DNA of 5,699 nt from Desulfurococcales archaeon. Its GTDB lineage: Archaea > Thermoproteota > Thermoprotei_A > Sulfolobales > Desulfurococcaceae. The notes under the pieces are model-generated. The model did not search any database and was not told where the DNA came from. It worked only from the letters and a program-made list of their open reading frames with translations. Position 1 is the first letter of the stretch; every line of letters begins with the position of its first letter. Location of the stretch: NCBI GenBank assembly GCA_027064845.1, contig JAMOPC010000494.1:1-5699 (forward strand), written 5' to 3'. Both the position numbers and the translations under genes were made by a program. Below are positions 1 through 5,349 of this stretch, in pieces.

Positions 1-729
1 CCAGATCTAGTGATTCTTGGAGAGGCGACTAATTTAAACCTACATATTGGACAAAGAGGTAGAACCGTCTTAAAAATAACATTGAAGGGAAGATCTGCAC
101 ATGCTTCAATGCCTTCAAACGCGATAAACCCATTGTTTGCTATGTGCACGTTCATTCATAGATTCAGAAAACTACAGTTTCCTGTACATGATGTACTTGG
201 TCAGAGTACTTTTTCACCAACGATAATAGAGTGTGAACCTAAGAGTACGCCTATGATACCAGATACATGTAGATTAATAGTTGATTATAGATTCATTGTT
301 GGAGAAACAAAAGAAAACATTCTAGATAAGATAAAAGATATTCTTGAAGAACTTAGCAAAAATAGAAGCATTCTAGGATATAGTATTGAGATTAATAAAG
401 GAACAGCTACTTTATGGACAGGCAAAGTAATTGTTTATGAAGACTTTTATCCAGCTTGGATCATGGATAAGAATTCATCTTTGATTAAGAAAGCATATAG
501 TATTCTGAGAGAGCGCGTAATTGGTTCAACTATTGGTGTTTGGAGATTTAGTACGGATGGTGTATACTCTGCAGGAGTAGCAGGTATTCCAACAATAGGG
601 ATTGGTCCTGGAGATGAGAACTTAGCCCATATGCCTAATGAATATGTTCCGGTAAAACATCTCTTGTTAGCTGAGAAAGTATATGCTGATATAGCCATGA
701 ATATTTTTAAGCAGAGTATAAACCAATAA
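1..729 (+). CDS. M20-family metallopeptidase/deacylase, 3' part (5' truncated by window)
   Basis: The frame is open from base 1 (PDLVILGEATN...), so the true start lies left of the window and about 242 C-terminal residues are visible; M20 enzymes usually have about 400. The LGEATNL segment near residue 6 matches the GEPT-type metal-ligand region (Glu8). GQRGR...KGRSAHASMP is the start of the small lid/dimerisation domain with its conserved His. DENLAHMPNEYVPV near the end carries the C-terminal metal-binding His (codon 628-630). The family hydrolyses amide bonds in peptides or N-acyl amino acids using two zinc or cobalt ions in the cytoplasm. The GEATNLN-x-GQRGR wording resembles the YgeY-like branch more than DapE or ArgE, but the substrate cannot be assigned. 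The stop (727-729) lies inside the end of the opposing EamA gene, a 23-bp tail-to-tail overlap. Family certain, subfamily uncertain. Confidence 0.88.
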   Translation, partial: PDLVILGEATNLNLHIGQRGRTVLKITLKGRSAHASMPSNAINPLFAMCTFIHRFRKLQFPVHDVLGQSTFSPTIIECEPKSTPMIPDTCRLIVDYRFIVGETKENILDKIKDILEELSKNRSILGYSIEINKGTATLWTGKVIVYEDFYPAWIMDKNSSLIKKAYSILRERVIGSTIGVWRFSTDGVYSAGVAGIPTIGIGPGDENLAHMPNEYVPVKHLLLAEKVYADIAMNIFKQSINQ

Positions 730-1567
730 ATATTCCTAGCGATGTTGTTAATGTTCCTAAATAAGCTCTCATAGATGGTTTTTCATATGCAATGATTCTT
801 GCTAGTATTCTTCCTAGAACAGGTGTTATACTGGTAGTCAACACTGTTGCGCTAACGCCTACTAAGCTTATAGCTGTTAAGAACAAAGTCATTCCAACAC
901 CGAATCCGAGTCCACCAGTAATAAAGGCTGTTAATTGTACTCCTTTAAGTTTAAGGGTTCTTGGCAAATATTTATATGTAAAAATAGATAATACAAGAGC
1001 TGTGAATAAGTTTCTTATAAACGCTACAGTCACAGGATCACCGTACATTATAGCTAACTTACTAAGTGTTGCGCCCATACCCCATGATACAGCTGCTCCT
1101 ATTGCATAGATAAGTCCTTTTAGTACTAGTTTTTGTTTCTCTCCACTATATGTTATGTATACTCCTAATAATGATGTGAAGGTGCCAATAATCATGAACA
1201 TCGATATTTTTTCATTGAATAATATATATGAATATAGTTGTGCAAAAAAGATGTATGTATATGAAATTGATATTGCATTTCCTCCGCCTATTCTCTTGAT
1301 ACTTTTGATATAGAGAGTATCTCCTAGTAGAGGTCCAAATATCGCACTAATGATTATGACTAGTATTCCCTCGAAAGATAACCATCTATTACCGAGCGTA
1401 AATAATATGTAGATTAATAGTATTAGTGATGCGTAATATGCTCTAAGAGTGTTTAAGACAGTTGATTTAATCTTACCTCCATATCGACTTATTAGGCCAG
1501 GAGCAAGACTCCAGATCATACTTGCAGTTAAAGCTGCTGACACACCAACTATATAATGGTCTTTCAT
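707..1567 (-). CDS. EamA/DMT-superfamily membrane transporter
   Basis: The product is a 286-residue, almost entirely hydrophobic protein with about ten membrane segments in two halves. These are roughly residues 5-140 and 150-285, separated by the charged linker SGEKQKLVLK (141-150). This is the typical length and internal duplication of EamA (DUF6) drug/metabolite transporters. The second repeat contains SWGMGATLSKLAI and ends ...LGTLTTSLGIFIGLYSA, both typical of the family. It should act as a secondary exporter or importer of small metabolites in the cytoplasmic membrane; the substrate cannot be predicted. The ATG at 1565-1567 is supported by GTGAT (1573-1577, minus strand) 5 nt upstream. 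That motif abuts the stop of the preceding phosphodiesterase gene (10 nt between genes), implying translational coupling as the third gene of the operon. Its final 23 bp overlap the convergent M20 gene. Confidence 0.88.
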   Translation of the reverse strand: MKDHYIVGVSAALTASMIWSLAPGLISRYGGKIKSTVLNTLRAYYASLILLIYILFTLGNRWLSFEGILVIIISAIFGPLLGDTLYIKSIKRIGGGNAISISYTYIFFAQLYSYILFNEKISMFMIIGTFTSLLGVYITYSGEKQKLVLKGLIYAIGAAVSWGMGATLSKLAIMYGDPVTVAFIRNLFTALVLSIFTYKYLPRTLKLKGVQLTAFITGGLGFGVGMTLFLTAISLVGVSATVLTTSITPVLGRILARIIAYEKPSMRAYLGTLTTSLGIFIGLYSA

Positions 1568-1577
1568 TCAGTATCAC

Positions 1578-2237
1578 TTATTTTCTTGAGTTATTAGGAA
1601 GGAGTTTCCATGGTGCATCAGTGATTATTGCGTCGATTAAACCAGTTCTATTAATCTTTTTATATGTTGTTCTATCATTGATTACCCATGTATATATGAT
1701 ATAACCACTGTTTTTGAGTTCTTCTAGGACTTTTTCATCAATAAATACATAGTTCCATGAAATTCCATCAGCTCTTGAAGAGTCTATTAAGCAATGAATA
1801 TTTATGGGTTTTGAATCAATTGTTATAAGGCCCTTAACGTTATCTCCAAGTTCCTGCTTTATGTATTTGATCGCATAATGATCTTTTGATGAAAAAACAA
1901 GATTAGTGGGAAGCTTCTTTTCGTGAATGATTTTCTTTGCTGTTGCTAGGTTTTTTAGGTCAATTAATAGGGTTAGTTTGTATTTGTTAGTTATTTGAAT
2001 AATTTCGTTAAGAGTTATGGATAATTTCTTGATATAGGGGTCTCTGTAAAAGAATTTGTAGTCTATCCATCCCATTAATTTTCCGAGTATACTTGGTCTT
2101 TTGATTGGGTTTGGACCGTGTTTTATTCTTAGTTCTCCGTTTTCAATATCGAGATCTACTTCAATACCGTCTATATTTGATTCGAGATATTTTCTGAGTA
2201 TTAGTTTATTGTTTGTTCTGTGTCCTATTATTTTCAA
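1578..2237 (-). CDS. Glycerophosphodiester phosphodiesterase family protein (GDPD)
   Basis: The product is 219 residues, about the minimal size of a GDPD TIM barrel. Visible motifs in order are IIGHR with the catalytic His6-Arg7, GIEVDL with metal ligands Glu26 and Asp28, KHG with the second catalytic His40, LLIDLK at 90-95 (usually L-E-x-K), YTWVIND at 182-188, and the terminal DAIITDAPW. The family hydrolyses glycerophosphodiesters to glycerol 3-phosphate and an alcohol. In archaea the substrate might be a glycerol-1-phosphate-based lipid head-group product, which is inference. The start codon is TTG (2235-2237): the catalytic HR sits at residues 6-7 and the first internal Met (residue 55) is far too late. 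A weak AAGGA lies about 8 nt upstream. It is the second gene of the operon, 33 nt after the M42 gene. Oddities are HG instead of the usual HD after the second His, and Asp93 where Glu is usual. Cytoplasmic, as no signal peptide is seen. Confidence 0.85.
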   Translation of the reverse strand: MKIIGHRTNNKLILRKYLESNIDGIEVDLDIENGELRIKHGPNPIKRPSILGKLMGWIDYKFFYRDPYIKKLSITLNEIIQITNKYKLTLLIDLKNLATAKKIIHEKKLPTNLVFSSKDHYAIKYIKQELGDNVKGLITIDSKPINIHCLIDSSRADGISWNYVFIDEKVLEELKNSGYIIYTWVINDRTTYKKINRTGLIDAIITDAPWKLLPNNSRK

Positions 2238-2270
2238 TTTTTATTCCTTGGTATTCTCTTTATTAGATTA

Positions 2271-3377
2271 TTATTTGATCTTTTTCTTCAAGACGTTGTT
2301 TATCCAATTATGATCTATTTTCTTGGCGGAGGCTATTAATAATTTTACAGCGTTTTCAACGTCTTCTAAACTGAGTAGTTCGATGGGCGAGTGTATGTAG
2401 CGTGTTGGAATGGATAATGTTCCAGCTGGAATTCCGGATCTGGTTAGCTGGATTGCTGCAGCGTCTGTTGTTCCTCCAGTTAAGACTTCTAGTTGATAAG
2501 GAATGTTTATTTCTTTGGCTGTGTTTATCAGTAATTCTCTTATTGCTGGGTGTGCTATGTGTCCGGAACCACTTCTTCCATCCATGATTTTTATAGCTGG
2601 TCCTTTTCCTACTTTGGTGATGTGGTTTTCTTCTGGTACTCCTGGTACATCAGAAGCTACTGTTACATCAATTGCTATTGCTAGGTCGGGGTTTATTGAA
2701 TATGCTGATGTCCTAGCACCTTTTAATCCTACTTCCTCCTGGACTGTTGCTACAGCATAGACGTCTATCTTTGCATCCTTGAGGTGCTTGATTGTTTCTA
2801 TCATTGTTACTACTCCTACTTTGTCATCGAATGCTCTGCCTGTAACTATTTTTCCATTACCGAGTTTTACTACATCTCTTTCAATAACAGCTACAGAACC
2901 AATGGTTATACCTAGTTTTTCAGCTTCTTCTCTAGAATCTACGCCTATGTCTATGAATAACTCGTGGATAGGGATTACTTGTTTTTGTTCTTCGGGCTTC
3001 ATTATGTGTGGTGGCTTAATACCTATTACTCCTCTGACTATTCTTCCATCAAGTGTTTTTATCAATACTCTTTGTCCTGGTAGAATTCTTTCATTCCATC
3101 CACCAATGGGAGTGAATTTAAGGAATCCTTTTTTATCAATGTGTCTTATCATTAGCCCGATCTCATCCATGTGTGCTGCGATCATTAGTTTTCCTTCGCC
3201 ACTACCTTTCTTAACACTGATAACATTACCCATAGAGTCAACCCATATCTCATCAACATATGGTTCAAGCTCCTTGATTATTACTTCTCTGATCTCGTCT
3301 TCAAACCCGCTAGGAGAAGGAATTTCACATAATCTTTTCAACAACTCATAGATTTCATCAACCAAACCATTCACCAT
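2271..3377 (-). CDS. M42-family (TET-type) metallo-aminopeptidase
   Basis: From the chosen ATG the product has 368 residues, normal for M42 enzymes (about 340-370). All seven active-site residues known from archaeal TET peptidases are recognisable: AHMDEIG (His69 ligand, Asp71), GRAFDDK (bridging Asp184), TVQEEVGLKGA (general base Glu214, ligand Glu215), AIDVT (Asp237) and TRYIHSP (His329). M42 enzymes assemble into hollow dodecamers in the cytoplasm and trim amino acids from the N-termini of short peptides released by the proteasome; homologues are often mis-annotated as endoglucanase or cellulase. The frame stays open upstream to an ATG at 3455. However, the ATG at 3375-3377 has GGTGAT (3384-3389) 6 nt upstream, and the extra 26 residues would add a hydrophobic stretch not expected in this family. 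It is the first gene of an operon with the GDPD and EamA genes. Substrate specificity cannot be read from the sequence. Confidence 0.93.
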   Translation of the reverse strand: MVNGLVDEIYELLKRLCEIPSPSGFEDEIREVIIKELEPYVDEIWVDSMGNVISVKKGSGEGKLMIAAHMDEIGLMIRHIDKKGFLKFTPIGGWNERILPGQRVLIKTLDGRIVRGVIGIKPPHIMKPEEQKQVIPIHELFIDIGVDSREEAEKLGITIGSVAVIERDVVKLGNGKIVTGRAFDDKVGVVTMIETIKHLKDAKIDVYAVATVQEEVGLKGARTSAYSINPDLAIAIDVTVASDVPGVPEENHITKVGKGPAIKIMDGRSGSGHIAHPAIRELLINTAKEINIPYQLEVLTGGTTDAAAIQLTRSGIPAGTLSIPTRYIHSPIELLSLEDVENAVKLLIASAKKIDHNWINNVLKKKIK

Positions 3378-3383
3378 AACCGA

Positions 3384-3389
3384 ATCACC
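3384..3389 (-). promoter_or_regulatory. Ribosome binding site of the M42 gene
   Basis: The minus strand reads GGTGAT, complementary to the archaeal 16S tail ATCACC, 6 nt before the ATG at 3377. It decides against the upstream in-frame ATG at 3455. Confidence 0.7.
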
Positions 3390-3404
3390 TACAAGACTGA
3401 TACA

Positions 3405-3411
3405 TTTTATA
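3405..3411 (-). promoter_or_regulatory. Candidate TATA box for the M42-GDPD-EamA operon
   Basis: The minus strand reads ACTTATAAAATG, a good archaeal box A, about 25-30 nt upstream of the ribosome binding site. Transcription from it would start very close to the Shine-Dalgarno. A second candidate, TTTAAATT at about 3437-3444, would give a leader of roughly 35-40 nt. The sequence cannot choose between them. Confidence 0.35.
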
Positions 3412-3466
3412 AGTATAAACAGATATAACCGTAAATAATTTAAACATATACCCATATATTACCGAG

Positions 3467-3473
3467 TATAAAA
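3467..3473 (+). promoter_or_regulatory. Candidate plus-strand TATA box (leaderless start at 3496)
   Basis: ACCGAGTATAAAAC is a TATA box whose centre lies about 26 bp before the ATG at 3496, the spacing of leaderless archaeal genes. It is the main support for the small reading frame that follows. A second AT-rich element, TTTATAAAT (3482-3490), lies too close to that ATG to act as its TATA box. Confidence 0.3.
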
Positions 3474-3495
3474 CAAAATCCTTTATAAATAAATC

Positions 3496-3618
3496 ATGCA
3501 GGAACAATCGGGGCAAAAGCGGATCAAACTACGTGTTAGTTTAAATCTAAAGAAAACTAGAGGATTTGCCTCACAACAGATAGTAATTAGGGATTTCATT
3601 CAAGAAGTAGAGTGTTAA
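3496..3618 (+). CDS. Possible 40-residue basic small protein
   Basis: ATG (3496) opens a 40-codon frame ending in TAA at 3616-3618. The product begins MQEQSGQKRIKLRVSLNLKK, basic in its first half, and ends RDFIQEVEC; I recognise no family. The case for it is a TATA box about 26 bp upstream, fitting a leaderless mRNA, and the fact that it fills the otherwise unexplained gap between the M42 operon and the winged-helix gene. Against it are its short length, several CGN arginine codons, and a 23-bp tail-to-tail overlap with the winged-helix gene. It could equally be chance, or the locus could make a non-coding RNA. Confidence 0.28.
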   Translation: MQEQSGQKRIKLRVSLNLKKTRGFASQQIVIRDFIQEVEC

Positions 3619-3877
3619 TATCAATGCTTTGTTCTATGCATTTCATGAAATTAGATCCTTTATCTGTTAGAGTTATTATTGTGCGTGGTGGTACTGCTCT
3701 TATTCGTTCTCTTTTGATAAGTCCTAGTCTTTCTAGTACTTCTAGTAATGTGTAAACCTGTGATCTATTGAATCCTGTCTCATTGACTATGTCTGTTATA
3801 CTTAAGTTTTTTGATGTATAAATCAACTTTAGTAAAGTAAACAGTTTTTTAATATGGGTCAATAAAGTATCAGGCAT
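3596..3877 (-). CDS. Small winged-helix DNA-binding protein (predicted transcription regulator)
   Basis: The product is 93 residues. Residues 25-55 (LSITDIVNETGFNRSQVYTLLEVLERLGLI) form a helix-turn-helix in which the recognition helix follows GFNRSQVY. Residues 56-73 (KRERIRAVPPRTIITLTDKG) form the beta wing ending in the LTDKG seen in MarR/PadR-like archaeal regulators. A leading helix (5-22) and a short C-terminal helix could dimerise. It probably binds DNA as a small dimeric regulator; the target is unknown. The ATG at 3875-3877 is preceded on the minus strand by GGGGAT 4 nt upstream, an acceptable ribosome site. It is divergent from the LAGLIDADG gene at 3950 across 72 nt, so it may control itself and that gene, which is inference from arrangement only. 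No ligand or metal-binding domain is present. Confidence 0.75.
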   Translation of the reverse strand: MPDTLLTHIKKLFTLLKLIYTSKNLSITDIVNETGFNRSQVYTLLEVLERLGLIKRERIRAVPPRTIITLTDKGSNFMKCIEQSIDINTLLLE

Positions 3878-3907
3878 TTATATCCCCAATGTATATATTG
3901 TCTAATT

Positions 3908-3924
3908 GTTTAAAAAAGTTTAAA
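3908..3924. promoter_or_regulatory. Divergent promoter region with two phased GTTTAAA boxes
   Basis: GTTTAAA occurs at 3908-3914 and again at 3918-3924, exactly 10 bp apart. The right copy, extended as GTTTAAATA, is centred about 28 bp before the ATG at 3950 and no ribosome site precedes that ATG, so the endonuclease mRNA is probably leaderless. TTTAAA is self-complementary, so either copy could serve the minus-strand regulator gene starting at 3877. The one-helical-turn spacing could also suit a dimeric regulator, but no clear operator palindrome is seen. Confidence 0.45.
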
Positions 3925-3949
3925 TACAACTAACCAAATATACATATAA

Positions 3950-4843
3950 ATGGAAGATAAGATGAATGAAATAACTACACTACACACAATGATAAAATCC
4001 ATAATAAAGAAAACATCAAACATGAAACAATACGAAATACTACCTCAATTCTATGGGATGATTCTGGGAGATGGTTCCTATACCTGTACATACTCTAGGG
4101 GTAGTCTAGGTATTGAAACAAGTCATATTGGAACTTTGCTAGCTTTTATCACACCAACCTTGGTTTTGGGTTCTACAATCATGCTTTACACGTTTCCCAG
4201 AAGAGATAATATAAGCTTTTCAAGATGGAAAATCAGATGCTATACCTATATCAGAGATGTAAAACAAAACATATGCTCCAAAAGCAAGCTAGAGATCGCT
4301 GAACAATTTTCGCACTCAGATAAACAATGGTTTTCCTTCAATGCAGGATTAATGGATAGCGATGGAGCCATAGTAATCAGCGTTAAAAGAAGAAACAGAC
4401 CAAAACCACGACTGTACCTAGAACCAGAAATAATAATTATGGATCAAGACAGAACCTTTCTCGAATATATCTGTGAGATTTGGAAAAAATATAGTATTTA
4501 TGGACATGTTCATAGACACCCAGATAATGTTTATAGGTTTAGAATAACTTCAAAACCCCAAATTCTAAAATTCCTCAAGTATGTTACACCATATATGTTC
4601 AACATAGAGCGAATAGGAAAAGCCTCACTGTTAATTCCTTACTTAGAGACAAATAAAGACCTAAACCCGCTAAAGAACAGACTCCGAATATACTATAATG
4701 TTATGGATGAGTTACGAGTATATACCCAAAAACTATCTCAAATCCTTTATAAAACAAATAAAAAACTCCTAATTTATAAGGAAGACGGCGAAGTAATCAT
4801 AGATATACTGTATAAAAACAAGATACAGAAACCAAATTTATGA
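3950..4843 (+). CDS. Free-standing two-motif LAGLIDADG homing endonuclease
   Basis: The product is 297 residues. The first LAGLIDADG helix is FYGMILGDG (34-42, catalytic Asp41) and the second is NAGLMDSDG (131-139, catalytic Asp138). The motif spacing of about 97 residues is that of monomeric double-motif enzymes such as I-DmoI. Each motif is followed by a beta-rich half: YTCTYSRGSLGIETSH after the first and AIVISVKRRNRPKPRLYLEPEI after the second, the basic part suited to DNA contact. Such enzymes cut a long asymmetric site leaving 4-nt 3' overhangs. Both catalytic acids are present and the frame is intact, so it is probably active. No intron or intein surrounds it. It is divergent from a winged-helix regulator and ends 24 nt from the 3' end of tRNA-Asp, whose intron encodes another LAGLIDADG protein. 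ATG at 3962 is an alternative start. Roles as intron maturase or regulator are also possible. Confidence 0.82.
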   Translation: MEDKMNEITTLHTMIKSIIKKTSNMKQYEILPQFYGMILGDGSYTCTYSRGSLGIETSHIGTLLAFITPTLVLGSTIMLYTFPRRDNISFSRWKIRCYTYIRDVKQNICSKSKLEIAEQFSHSDKQWFSFNAGLMDSDGAIVISVKRRNRPKPRLYLEPEIIIMDQDRTFLEYICEIWKKYSIYGHVHRHPDNVYRFRITSKPQILKFLKYVTPYMFNIERIGKASLLIPYLETNKDLNPLKNRLRIYYNVMDELRVYTQKLSQILYKTNKKLLIYKEDGEVIIDILYKNKIQKPNL

Positions 4844-4856
4844 ATTTTATATAATG

Positions 4857-4864
4857 ATAAAAGA
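4857..4864 (-). terminator. T-rich terminator candidate after tRNA-Asp
   Basis: On the minus strand the tRNA 3' end (4868) is followed by TTGTCTTTTATC. A short T run just after the gene is the usual archaeal stop signal for stable RNA genes. The region is shared with the end of the converging endonuclease gene. Confidence 0.3.
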
Positions 4865-4893
4865 CAACGCCGCCGCCGGGATTTGAACCCGGG

Positions 4894-5349
4894 TCACGGG
4901 CTCTCTATATGTCCCTCCCCCACCGCCATTTTGAGTTTAGTAGTGATGTCTTTTATAAAGTTTTCTATTTTTCTTCTTGAGACTTTATCATTTATTCTGA
5001 TTTGACATATTCCATAATTGTTCCTTTTCCTGATTTGTTTGACTTTTCTTCGATATGGGTAGATTCTTATTTTTTCCTCGTTTATTCCTAGTGTTTTCTT
5101 CCAGAAATCTTTGATTTGATGCTGATTAAGATCGGTTATTTCGGTATTGTATGTTATATAAATGAATATTTTATCTGGTGGAATTTTTAGATATTTAATT
5201 AGAAATGTATAGACTAGTTTGATGAGTTCTGGATCTGTATTGGTGAATGTAAATCTACCTGGATTCTTATATTTCTTTTTACCAAAGCTACCCTCAGCTA
5301 CTATTAGGCCAGCAACAAAATAGTGTAAGGGGCGGTGGGGGAGGGACAT
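4894..5349 (-). CDS. Intron-encoded single-motif LAGLIDADG homing endonuclease
   Basis: From the ATG at 5347-5349 (second base of the intron) the frame gives 151 residues. YFVAGLIVAEGSFG is the LAGLIDADG helix (VAGLIVAEG, acidic residue Glu19 in this numbering), followed by GRFTFTNTDPELIKLVYTFL and a basic core (YRRKVKQIRKR) with NYGICQIRIND near the C-terminus. One motif and about 150 residues match homodimeric enzymes of the I-CreI type, which cut near-palindromic sites. No other start codon lies between this ATG and the motif, except an ATG at 5362-5364 inside the tRNA 5' exon, which would add MRACR. There is no Shine-Dalgarno. The last intron codon is GAG (4903-4905). The frame then runs three codons into the 3' exon and stops at TGA (4894-4896), in the tRNA variable loop. 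The protein presumably spreads the intron into intronless tRNA-Asp alleles. Confidence 0.85.
   Translation of the reverse strand: MSLPHRPLHYFVAGLIVAEGSFGKKKYKNPGRFTFTNTDPELIKLVYTFLIKYLKIPPDKIFIYITYNTEITDLNQHQIKDFWKKTLGINEEKIRIYPYRRKVKQIRKRNNYGICQIRINDKVSRRKIENFIKDITTKLKMAVGEGHIESP
4909..4927. repeat. Terminal inverted repeat of the intron, 3' arm
   Basis: This 19-nt arm is the exact reverse complement of 5331-5349; 14 of 19 bases are G or C in otherwise AT-rich DNA. In RNA it pairs with the other arm and extends the bulge-helix-bulge without interruption. On the minus strand it also encodes the endonuclease C-terminus (around AVGEGH). Confidence 0.95.
5331..5349. repeat. Terminal inverted repeat of the intron, 5' arm
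   Basis: Partner of 4909-4927 with no mismatch; the next bases (5330 and 4928) do not pair. On the minus strand it begins with the endonuclease ATG and encodes MSLPHR, so start codon, protein N-terminus and splice stem share the same bases. Confidence 0.95.

Noticed and set aside
792..1109. Plus-strand frame opposite the EamA transporter, together with smaller antisense frames at 447-698, 1522-1704, 2101-2313, 2402-2587 and 2503-2760
   Set aside because: Each lies inside a well-supported gene on the other strand and shows no recognisable domain or ribosome site.
2779..3351. Plus-strand open frame of 190 codons opposite the M42 gene
   Set aside because: Antisense shadow: the minus-strand frame carries all seven M42 active-site residues, while this one is a low-complexity Ser/Pro/Ile-rich translation with no motif.
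3378..3455. N-terminal extension of the M42 protein from ATG 3455
   Set aside because: It covers the promoter region, would place the GGTGAT ribosome site inside the gene, and adds a hydrophobic stretch foreign to this family.
3559..3571. GAGG-ATTTG-CCTC hairpin as a terminator
   Set aside because: It has only 4 bp, no T run follows on either strand, and it lies beyond a compact convergent gene end. Not enough to call.
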